This document shows, piece after piece, positions 34,024 to 43,334 of a DNA stretch of 64,000 nt; positions within the stretch are counted from its first letter, which is position 1; each line of letters starts with the position of its first letter. The position numbers and the translations under genes are program-made. Origin of the DNA: Rostrohypoxylon terebratum (Eukaryota > Ascomycota > Sordariomycetes > Xylariales > Hypoxylaceae); NCBI GenBank assembly GCA_022497145.1, contig MU385909.1, forward strand, positions 124,001-188,000, written 5' to 3'. The notes beneath the pieces are model-generated. The model made no database searches. It saw only the letters and a list, made by a program, of their open reading frames with translations, and was not told the DNA's origin.

Positions 34024-35912
34024 TCATCTCTCAGGAGTCTCGTCAACAAAGCCTGTCTCGCTGAGATACCACGTACAATTCTCGAAGGTCTTATACTTAG
34101 GAACCTCATCAGCCATAGCCCGCCCGTTGCCGAACCAGCCGAAGTCGTTTCCGTCATCCGTCTCTATCTCGAAGTCCTCCCAACGAACATTCTTCAGGGC
34201 TCGGAGCGCGTGAAGATTGCTACCTGGCTATAATGCCGTCACCTTACCCTTCTTCTGCTCCTCTGCTGTAGCACCTGCCGGTGCTGACTTGTACCAGCTA
34301 AGACAATCGGCAGTATAAACGGTGTCCTTGAAATATTCGTCACAGAAATTAGTGAACCGCTCAACATTTTTCCTCTTCGGCTCAACAGTCCGTATATTAT
34401 CTTCGACTAGGCGCTTCAAAATCTTCGCAATATAGATATGGGCATACTCGATCATGACGATGAGATTCCCCGAGCCCTGCCACGTGTTTGGACCTAACGA
34501 CTGGAAGAAATTTGGGAATTCGTCTGTACATATGCCTAGATATGTTTCGGGGCGATCCTTGAATTTTTCGCGGAGGTTGACCCCACCACGACCATATATG
34601 GGAAACCCGCGCCCGGGAGAAGTATCGAATCCTGTGGCGCAAACGATCGCGTCTACAGGGTGTCTTACACCGTCCGTCGTTATAATAGCTTCGGCATCAA
34701 CGCTCGCTATCGATTGTGAAATAACCGTAACGTGAGGTTCGACAAGAGCTTCCAGGTACCCCGGCCCCGGTGTTAAGCGTTTACAAAGCGGGGGGTAGTC
34801 GGGGATCAACAGATCGATCAACTCTGGTTTAGCTTGGAGACGTGCCCTCATATTTTTCTCATACTTGATGCGTGCATTCTTGTGTTCAGGAGTGTTTGGC
34901 AACGTGAGTGGGAACAAGCTCTGGAAGCCATAATCAAGAATTTTTCGATATTCTAGATAGGCCGCAGGATTTGCCTTCCAGTAATCCTTCTCTTCCTGAC
35001 TGTAGTCGGAGTTGAAATAGCCTGCGTCTGCAGTACGTTTCCGAAGTGACTCATCACTGAATTGAGGAATAATCCAGATTCGTCCCCGGACATAGTGATC
35101 TATCGCTTTTACTTTGTTAACCAGTGCTGGTACAACTTGAATTCCGCTACTTCCTGAACCGATTACCGCGACCCGTTTATCCTGAAATAGTCATTAGAAA
35201 ATAAACCGATTATCATGTTCAGGTACTCTTACCGAAAGGTCACAGCTCTCATCCCAGCCAGCCGTATGGAGCAAATCCCCCTTAAAGGAGGGCAGGCCCT
35301 CAATCTTAGGCCACGTCCATTCATTCAGAAACCCGGTGCCAGTGATAAAGACATCTGCCTCGTCTTCAACGATAGTAGATAAGCCTTCATCAAGCTTTTG
35401 TAGCTTAATCGACCATTTGGACTTGGACTCGTTCCACGTGGCTTCAATGCATTTATGGTTAAAGCGCATATGTCGTCGAACATTATGCTTGTTCGCAACT
35501 AGGTTCCAGTACTGCCAAATCTCTGGGGAGCCTGCGTAGAATTGGCTCCATTCCGTCCAGGACTCGAAACTCAGTTGGTACGCATGAGAAGGGACATCTG
35601 TATGGTGTTAACGGATAGCTGCACAAACTGGTACCGGTACAGGGCCATACCACATGCGCAGCCTGGGTATCTTCATATAGTTAGCAACGACTATGGTCGA
35701 GCAGGGAAAGTTTATCAATACCTGTTCTCTAGCCATGTCCCTCCGACGTCGTGGTTTTTCTCGTATATCACCAGTTCTACAGACGGAACAGGTTTCTGGA
35801 ATTGAATCGCAGCGATTATCCTAGATATTCCCGCTCCAATATAAATGACTTTGAGAGGGCGAGGTGCATCGATTAGTCTTGTTGAGACGATCTCAACGGT
35901 TCTGTGTGGCAT
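34024..35912 (-). pseudogene. Baeyer-Villiger-type flavin monooxygenase with nonsense codon
   Basis: Exons on the minus strand: 35912-35722, 35670-35651 (a 20-nt microexon), 35597-35233, 35181-34228 ending in TAG. The same frame continues past the TAG for 67 family-like codons (PGSNLHALRALKNVRWEDF...) to TGA at 34024-34026. The TAG therefore sits where the family has Trp (VTALWPGS). Other signatures are present: GGTWLENRYPGCACDVPSH, FKGDLLHTAGWD (BVMO fingerprint), VIGSGSSG (second Rossmann), GPGYLEAL, CATGFDT. The first Rossmann motif reads GAGISR (residues 26-31) instead of GxGxxG, with Arg31 in place of Gly. Both changes are C-to-T on the plus strand in a CpA context. Intact members oxidise ketones or secondary metabolites with NADPH and O2. 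Introns still have good GT-AG ends. Either a recent pseudogene or a C-terminally truncated protein that is probably inactive. Confidence 0.85.
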
Positions 35913-36257
35913 TATGAATAGGGATATTATTGATATACCCGAGATCTGCTCGAGATGCCAATGGGTGATTGGAATTGTTTCCTCTTTATATTGGTCGTAT
36001 CTTTACATCTTGTCATATCTATTTTGTATTGTCCCATGGTAATGCTGTTGTTTCCATATCGGCCAAAGTTGCCGATTATCACAAGCCCCTAATTGCCACC
36101 TCTGCCGAAGACTACGACTTTAGCACTGCACAAGACAGAGACGCAGATATTTCTGTGGATACTTCTTCATCGTATATTGACACCATTACGTCGAGATTGA
36201 ACTATACATAAGCTATATCCAATCGTGAACTTGCATTTGCAAAGAGAAAAAAAAACA
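35913..36257. other. intergenic
   Basis: 345 nt between the monooxygenase start and tRNA-Val. AT-rich, no coding signal. The A-run at 36247-36255 is T9 on the tRNA strand, a good Pol III terminator. Confidence 0.55.
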
Positions 36258-36331
36258 TGATCGAACCCAGGCTCGAACTGGGGACCTTGAGTGTGTTAGA
36301 CTCACGTGATAACCAACTACACCATCCGACC
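36258..36331 (-). tRNA. trnV(AAC): tRNA-Val (anticodon AAC)
   Basis: 74 nt on the minus strand. The acceptor stem GGTCGGA pairs with TTCGATC (two G-U wobbles), discriminator A. The D-arm is GTGTAGTTGGTTATCAC. The anticodon stem TGAGT/ACTCA encloses the loop CTAACAC, so the anticodon is AAC. The T-arm is CCCAGTTCGAGCCTGGG. No intron. A T9 run follows directly on the transcribed strand. Confidence 0.95.
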
Positions 36332-36853
36332 AAGGCAATCTACAATATTGAATTCGAGTTTCCGAAATTGCATGAATTTGTTTAAGCTAATCATCTATCA
36401 AAAGGATACTCGCATTTGGTTAGTCAGAGTTATTGAAAATAGCGTCGTCTCCACGATGGATCCACCTAGATCTGGTGGTTATCAAGGCTGAGACCCAGGT
36501 TAGTGTAGGTACATACAGAGAAAGTTGCCGTAGCTTGAAGCTCGCACACGCGTAAGAGCCAATGATAATTATAACCTGATCTCAACGTTGCCGAGAGATA
36601 TCTGCGTCAAAAATGACCGATGTATGGGAAGCGGGGTTCAAGATCGCGGGCCTGTATGCACTACCGGCTACCATATCCGATGTTGTCACAATGTTACGCT
36701 ATCGCCAGCTTACATCGGAGCTTTTGAGTCTCCTATATGGTTACACCCCTCGTGGAGATTCACCTCGAAGTAATCGTCGTAAAATATCGATTTGATCATA
36801 TACATACACGACATCTTAGCGTCTAGCATACGTTCTCTCACTTGTGGTACAAA
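36332..36853. other. intergenic, 0.5 kb
   Basis: Holds the 5' flank of tRNA-Val and the promoter of the cupin gene. Short frames only, no motif. Confidence 0.55.
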
Positions 36854-37567
36854 ATGGTTGTTAATCAAAGGGAGCCGGAGCTGTTTTACGTCCCACCGAC
36901 TGCTCATTCCCCCAATTCAGCCCTACCTGTCATCGTGTACAGAGATGCCTTCATAAACAGGACTCTGGAAGGTGTCCTTGAGGACATGGAAACAAGCGAA
37001 TGGGTCAAAGGAGGCCACTGGAAGATCAAGCAGGAATCATTGGCGGCCGTCCCCCATTACCATGGTATTACGCACGAGGCATATTCGGTCTTGAGTGGAA
37101 GCGGTACTTACCTCCTCGGCAAGTCTCCGCTGGACCCCGATACGGATGAGAATGGGAACCCGGTAGGAGTCAAGTTCACGGCTCGTCCTGGTGATATGTT
37201 CGTTTGGCCTGTAAGACACCTACCTGTAATCTCCCTGTCAGGCGATAACTTCCAGTTAACCAAATTTTAGGCGGGGGTCACGCACTGCGTTGCTGACGCA
37301 GAAGACGGTTATGAGATCGTAGGATTTTACTCTTTGGTGAGTAGCTCTTAGTGCTTTTATCTATGCCATCTGTTGAAAACGCTAACGGAGAACTGTCTAT
37401 AGAACTCCCAAAACTCCATAGAGGAGCCGTATGATATGGAGTATTCCTTAGACTCAGTTGAGGAAACCAATAAGAAGCGCCAGAAGTGCGAGCTGGTCCC
37501 AACTCCTGTGCATGATCCTATATATGGAAAAGAAGGACCCTTGCCGAAGCTTTGGAGGAAGGAGTGA
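36854..37567 (+). CDS. cupin protein, YjlB-like
   Basis: Three exons: 36854-37210, 37271-37336, 37403-37567; 195 aa. Introns of 60 and 66 nt (GTAAGA..TTTTAG; GTGAGT..TATAG). The cupin metal site is complete: VPHYHGITHEAYSVLSGSG (His68, His70, Glu75), with a later His124 in PAGVTHCV after PGDMFVWP. The C-terminus DPIYGKEGPLPKLWR matches the end of bacterial YjlB-type cupins (DPVxGxxGPLxxLW). No substrate is known for that family; a small-molecule isomerase or dioxygenase is a guess. The gene shows no damage, although the monooxygenase and regulator on either side are broken. Confidence 0.85.
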
Positions 37568-37791
37568 CGTGTATGATTATGCTAACTTCTGACATAATGA
37601 AATCAGATCATCCGTAAATACTACTGGACACTGACACGTAAGGAGAAGTCAGAAGGGGGTTTATTTTTGGCGTATTGAAGATTGAATGATGTGTCCCTCT
37701 ATCCCCTGCTCTGTCCTTTTGAGCAATCTGCCATAGCATGTTGACCTCTTTTGAAACGTGATTCTGGACGCCTTGAGACATTTGCTATCTT

Positions 37792-40249
37792 TTAACCTAG
37801 ACTTTCTACATCTAAAGAGTTAGCAAGATCAATCAGTTGCTCCGAACTAAGATCGCCTCCGAAGTCAATTCCCAATAAGTCTTCCGTATTAGTAAGTAGG
37901 GGTAAGTTGACTACACTATCTTGTGATAGCATCTGTGAGGAGCCCAAATCATTGCCGGCTCTCATGGATATTGAAACGGCGTCGATTTCCCATAATCGGT
38001 TTAATTGGGTTTCTAATTGTTTTAGCTCTAATGCCGTCATTTCTGCCACGGTACTGCCTCGTGAGCTCATCTCGTCAAAAATCGCGTAGGCTGCTTGGGT
38101 CCACGGGGAATGATCCGGAACTAGCTGTGGATCAATGGCAGCCGCCATTAAAATAACGATAGCTGAACTGAAGGCAGCATCGAGGTCGAATGGAAGAAAT
38201 ATTTCTTTGGTTAACGGTTAGACTGGCTACTCTTGTTGCGGCAAGGGTGGACTGACCAAGGGAGCCATGGTTGAGTAATACTGATAAAATCTTCAGAATC
38301 CGAATAGATGATTCAAGACATATGTGGACCAGACCTTTAATACTTTCGGACTTCAATCAATGTATTAAAGATGCTTCTGATTGGCCTAATTTTGACTGCA
38401 GGAATGTAAAGAGCAGTGGTCTTGTTGTGAGGATGATGCACTTGATTTGCAAAGTCAACATACTAGTCCGAAGAAAAATTAGAAATACTCACCTGGTGGT
38501 ACTGTAAGTGTAGATGTGCTGAGGTGCGTGATATTCTAGATATACTTTCATTAGTTCGAAGTTCAAAAGCGCTATTGAGCTGATTCGCGACCTCAGAGAT
38601 GGTTCTCAGAACTGATTGCGTCGCTTCTAGATAGCAGCTATCAAGTTGCCCTTCGATCCCGTAAACCGCTGGATTGTGTAAGCGTAGAACGCAAGGTAAG
38701 GATTCCATCCACTTACTGGATTGGATCTTGGATAGAATCTGGGAAATCTTGACATATATCTGTAGCGCATTTGTTCTGTCCATGTTGCCAAGACAGACAG
38801 GATAGGGGATGCTGATGCATTCATCCGCGACCATCATCGGGACCCCTAAAAGAGATGACATACTCGCTCCAATATGTATACAGTCGACCACACTAATCTG
38901 CATTTGTGAAAGTATTCGTCATCCAAGTAATGACTTTTCATTGCCGTGTGCATACCGTTTTCGAGGCTAAGCGTTACAGCCTCGCAAATCTTCGTACATT
39001 TAGCATCGGACCTGAGGCATGCTGCTGATTATGACTTACTTTTCGATACGCGGCTGTACGGAACGAGACACACTGTAAATATAGAGCCGAAGAGCAAAGA
39101 AATTGTATCTTGTCAATAACGCAGCAATCAACAAAGTTGATGTCCGGCATCAATTTCATTGCTTGGATGAAAAGCTCCGCCCCCGACGGCTTCCGTGACT
39201 TGCTGATTTGAACCACAAAAGCTTTACCAAACGCCAAGAGGGTGAGGTAATGAACGTACCACAAGGGTGACAACTTGTGGTGTTCTTCGGGATTCCCATG
39301 AAATATTCTGAACTGTCTCATGAAGTTGTCTTCATCGAATAGATAGAACAGAGTACCGCAGCGATACCTCACCATATTGATAAGGTAGAGAGCGAAATCT
39401 TGGGTGGGAAGAGTTGAGGAACTGAAGTCCCCTTGGGTAGATAAAGCTCTACTAATACCGTCCCATTCTAGATCATATACCTTCCCATCGAATAATAAGT
39501 TGTCTATAGGGGGGTTTTCCCCTGTCGCAGTTTCGTAGACCATGATCAAAACGCGTGTACCGAAAGACCATTGAGAAGATGTTCCCATGAATACTGACAA
39601 ATCCTCTCTAATTGGTAAAGTGCCTCTTACGGGGACTCGAGGACTCACATATTTGACCACCTGGGCTCGGTAGCCAATTTGATGCACGAAATGCTAGAGG
39701 ATTCGTGAGGGGTGCCCCACCCGTATGTCCTATATTATAGGGATCCGCCGGATCACAGATGATGATGCTTTGACTGGTAATTCCACATTCTCGCTAAGCT
39801 GGTTGTCGGGATTGCTTATTTTCGCTACGTCTTGCTCGGGATGCTCCAATTGACTAGATGGAGAGGTATCTGTCTGCTCTGAAATCGCACCCGGTGAGAC
39901 ATTGGAAATTGTCTTTTTCTCATGAGAAGCTAATTTAGTTTGAAGCTCTTCAAGATATCTATAACTGGCATGTTAGATATCTTACAGATGGGAAACGTGA
40001 TTTATAGACTTACCGTCGCGTTATAATGACCTTTTCTGATTCCTCGTCAAATTGGCATTGCAACCCTCTCTTATTGCATTGCTCGCAAGGATGTGAGCCA
40101 GAACACTTGATTTTTTGATCGTGACATCTTTTGCATCTTTCGCTGGCAGATTAGTTATTACAATCATTCTTGAGCCAGAGGAAAGCTCACGCCTTTAGAA
40201 TCCGTCTTCTATCTCGGTGCTGCCGTTCAACACCACGCCTTGTGGACAT
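37792..40249 (-). pseudogene. Zn2Cys6 / fungal-trans regulator, frameshifted
   Basis: Reconstructed exons (minus): 40249-40191, 40142-40014, 39964-about 39649, 39593-39040, 38989-38493, 38440-38257, 38204-37792, separated by 48-55-nt GT-AG introns. The cluster is complete (Cys23-x2-26-x6-33-x5-39-x2-42-x6-49; CKRCHDQKIKC...PCEQCNKRGLQC), followed by a coiled-coil start YRYLEELQTKLA. The fungal-trans domain shows GTSSQWSFGTRVLIMV, YRKICEAVTLSLENGMHT and LVWSTVYILER. At 38862-38863 the frame breaks inside the conserved YILDRxMSSLxGVP motif: one base is missing and MSSLLGVPMMV continues in another frame. An in-frame TGA lies at 38357-38359. The linker exon (39964-39649) also changes frame without a convincing intron. 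The tail FLPFDLDAAFSSAIVILMAA is normal. At least two independent lesions make it a pseudogene, barring sequencing error. Confidence 0.8.
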
Positions 40250-41044
40250 CACTATTTACCTGGTATGGAATCACACGCGTAGGCTAGTCAATTTTAATGA
40301 AGGAAAGATGTGAGGGATGCTGTTGGAAAGTCACGCTGTATCAATACCCACACTCGTTGTATACTCCTCCTCGACGATTGGGCCAGTCTGTGATAACGAT
40401 CTGGTCTAAACCTTTCCATGCGCGTGGTAACAACTGCATAAAGTGCGGTCCATCTCCTGAGACACGGTCAGAGCTCCTCGGATATACCCCTATACTATTC
40501 AACCGCAGTCTATAGGTCTCTAATGAGTCGGGTATTAGGAATGACCCTTCCGGTTGTTACTCTGGTATTTCTCCTAATCTTGTTGCTTGACGACAGGAAA
40601 CCCCGCGATAAGTTACGTCACGTGCAAAGCTACGGCTTCTGGAACTGTAGCGCGTAAACGATTCCATTTTGGTAAGATTAGCAAGGGTAACTGATTGGTC
40701 TGGATTTTAATTGCCGAAAGAAATCCTCAATTAAGAATCAAAAGAGGAAAGGCATTCCTAGAATCTCTAGAAGCTACCTAGGACCTAGGTTCAGATAGAA
40801 ATGAATCATGAATGGTGTTTCGGATATTAGTCAGGCAATTCTTCCATGTCACGTGCTGGAATGTCGGGGCTTGACCACAATTAGAAATGGGTCATGTGAT
40901 CTGCATGGGGATATTTTCAAAGCTTGGTTACTCACGTGATATAACGTAAGACAAGAATTAGGAAGAATCAATCGTTTGTGAGATCAGATCCTTCATCAAT
41001 ACTCTAGTGATCGCTCCTGTAGTCACTTTCAACAGGATATTGAA
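40250..41044. other. divergent intergenic, 0.8 kb
   Basis: Between the broken regulator (minus) and the thioredoxin (plus). TCACGTG at 40619-40625 and CACGTG-like strings at 40850-40855 and 40934-40939 are E-box-type sequences. No gene is supported. Confidence 0.5.
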
Positions 41045-41593
41045 ATGGAGACGATCTACTATATCCTTCTCGGCTTGGTTGCCTTGTTCATCATAGGGCC
41101 GGTACGTGATTACTAAACTACCTCGTCACTTGTCGCGTGCTAACGTTTGCTGGTCATGAAGACACTGTTTGCGGACCGGTCACCAATCCCCGAAACCTCG
41201 GGTAACGTCCTGAAAATAACCGATGCTTCGGAACTGGATGCGCTTCTCAAGTCTACTACTCACGTAGTAGTCGACTTCTACGCTGATTGGTGTCCGCCCT
41301 GTCGCGCTATCGCGCCTATCTTCTCAAAGCTGGCCGACGACCACGCTTCAAAGGGTCGTCTCGCTTTCGCCAAGGTGAATGTTGACCATGTCAGCAATGT
41401 TGCTGGGCGATATGGGATCTCTGCTATGCCGACTTTCATGTTCTTCGAGAATGGCGCGCCTGGTGGGGTGGCCGTGGAAGGACTCAAAGGCCGTCAATCT
41501 GTCAACCTTACTGCTGATGGGCTAGTTGATAAGGTTCGTGGTGCGGATAAAGGGGCTCTCGAAGCCGTGGTACTTGCCTTGGCTGGTAAATGA
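41045..41593 (+). CDS. membrane-anchored thioredoxin with WCPPC active site
   Basis: Two exons, 41045-41101 and 41162-41593, with a 60-nt intron (GTACGT, TGCTAACG branch, GAAG); 162 aa. Exon 1 encodes METIYYILLGLVALFIIGP, a hydrophobic helix that acts as signal anchor or signal peptide. If the intron were ignored a shorter soluble form would start at ATG 41156, but the branch point and donor favour splicing. The thioredoxin fold follows: VVVDFYADWCPPC (Cys63, Cys66), then AKVNVDHVSNVAGRYGISAMPTFMFF with the cis-Pro. The active site is WCPPC rather than the WCGPC usual in fungal thioredoxins, which should shift its redox potential. An acidic/Ala-rich C-terminal extension ends in LALAGK. The likely role is thiol-disulphide exchange at a membrane; topology is not determined. 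Confidence 0.85.
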
Positions 41594-42157
41594 GAAAATG
41601 CTATGGGATGAGAGTCAAGCGGGATGACGAGGAATACTACCCAGATACAAACTAAGACTAGTATTCGCAAAACGGACGATTGTAATGTCGATTTAAGTAT
41701 CGTATTAGACTTCTACTAATGGTCTGTCACTGATGTATCGTAGGCGAAAGTAACTCGTGAGCACTCAATGCAATTTCGCCTGCGAGTATGTATAGCAACT
41801 TGACAAGAATATGTGACGTTAGGAGTTATCAACAGGAAATATCATCTGGAATGAATCGCTGCTGCTTGACTGATACGGTTTTCAGTGACCGAGAAGCCAG
41901 CTTTTGGAGGTCTAATATTTTTATATAAACCAGGCGTTCTTCTCCCAAAGTTCTCTTCTCCTTCCACACCATCGCAAAGCGAACAATTCACTTCCTCACC
42001 AACCGGCAATCAACAGCGCAGCAAAAGCCTCAACTTCTTCAGAAGCTACCGAGAACTACAACAGAACCAACTTAACTTGGTGCTTTTCTTTTGCGTATCC
42101 CACGAGGACAGCTCCTATCAACACCAAAGTTTTATCGACAGTCTTAGAACATCGAAA
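41594..42157. other. intergenic and 5' leader
   Basis: The region 41930-42150 is open in frame with the downstream gene but lacks an ATG and reads like a C/A-rich leader (CAACAG, TTCTCCTTCC). It is treated as 5' UTR of the Ser-rich gene. Confidence 0.5.
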
Positions 42158-42994
42158 ATGGGTTCGCGCAGACAAAGTTTCAGCACGATCGGAAGGGAGG
42201 CCGAACGGGACCAAAGGAACCCGAACAGAATTGATGACTGGGTGAACGGCACGGACAGCACCGTATCCGGGAACGCCGCGCGAAGCGATGTGCGCTCCCG
42301 CGCTCCTCCCGCGTCGACAGTGTACCCCCATTCTTCCGTGTCTGGCTCGCACGGCGGGTCTCGAGCTGGATATAGCGCTCATCATCCGGGGTCGCACTGT
42401 CACTCGCACTTACACTCGCACTCGCACTCGCAGGGCCCTCGCACACCGAGCCGTTCCGGTCTTTCATCTTCGTTTTCTAGCCCAATATCATTCTCGATGG
42501 CTAATAGCCCCCACCGGTGTGGTGGGCGATACCCGCCTCCGGCATCTAGTTCTTACAGCCAAGCCATGGCCGCGGCCCGAACTCCTGCGTCTCGTGCGCC
42601 GACTACACCTTCGAGAATGAGCTCAATCACGCCATCGTACGCATCTGGCCCAGGTCTATCGCGCCGATCATCGGTATCTGGCGCTTCGCGTGCATCGGGC
42701 GCACCATCTTACCTATCTGGAGCCTCGCGCGCCACTGGTTCGACTATGACTCCTGGTGCCTCGCGTACCGGAGGCAACCAGCTCACCCATATTCCTCGCG
42801 GCTCCGAGCCGGGTAGCTACCTTCACTCGGACATCTCGCGTAACAGTGATTTCCCAGGTTCTGACGTCCGATCCCCTTACCTCCTCCAGGATGGCGAGGT
42901 GATGAAGTCCTTTGCTTCTGTTGAGAGGACTGTCAAGGAGGATGGCGAGGAGATCATCCACAGGCGACTAATCGAAGTCACCCTAGAGCCTTAA
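42158..42994 (+). CDS. Ser/Arg-rich disordered protein, function unknown
   Basis: Single exon, 278 aa, starting MGSRRQSFST. It is almost entirely Ser, Arg, Gly, Ala and Pro. It contains a His-rich patch (HSHLHSHSHS, near residue 95) and repeated SGASR-type units (SVSGASRASGAPSYLSGASR). The only compact-looking part is the last 40 residues: YLLQDGEVMKSFASVERTV then IIHRRLIEVTLEP. No known domain. Candidate CK1/PKA-type sites (RRxS) are common. I do not recognise a function. Confidence 0.75.
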   Translation: MGSRRQSFSTIGREAERDQRNPNRIDDWVNGTDSTVSGNAARSDVRSRAPPASTVYPHSSVSGSHGGSRAGYSAHHPGSHCHSHLHSHSHSQGPRTPSRSGLSSSFSSPISFSMANSPHRCGGRYPPPASSSYSQAMAAARTPASRAPTTPSRMSSITPSYASGPGLSRRSSVSGASRASGAPSYLSGASRATGSTMTPGASRTGGNQLTHIPRGSEPGSYLHSDISRNSDFPGSDVRSPYLLQDGEVMKSFASVERTVKEDGEEIIHRRLIEVTLEP

Positions 42995-43334
42995 GTAACC
43001 GAGCCTCAGGCTGGGGCACCGGTGTCCGCATTTTACTGGATCATCTGAACCCGACGTGGAAGCGAATAGGGAGGAGTGGAAATTTGCTGGGACTAGGTTG
43101 TTTAGTGAGGATGCTGGCTTTGGATTGTGGATTTTGGTCTTGGGTTTATGGCTTATGATACGAATGACGACATTTCTTAGCAGATAACTAGGCAGAGACT
43201 TTCGTTAGGAATTTACTTTGATTTATCAGATTGGAGTGGAACTTATACCTACCTGATATATTAGCGCGTGACGGGAAACCTCCCATTTTGCTTGAATGAG
43301 TCATCTTATGTCCGTGACGATCCCATGGACCGTA
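42995..43334. other. convergent 3' spacer
   Basis: 340 nt. No coding signal. Confidence 0.6.

Noticed and set aside
41885..42157. In-frame upstream extension of the Ser-rich protein
   Set aside because: No ATG in the extension; the sequence looks like a C/A-rich leader. The first ATG is at 42158.
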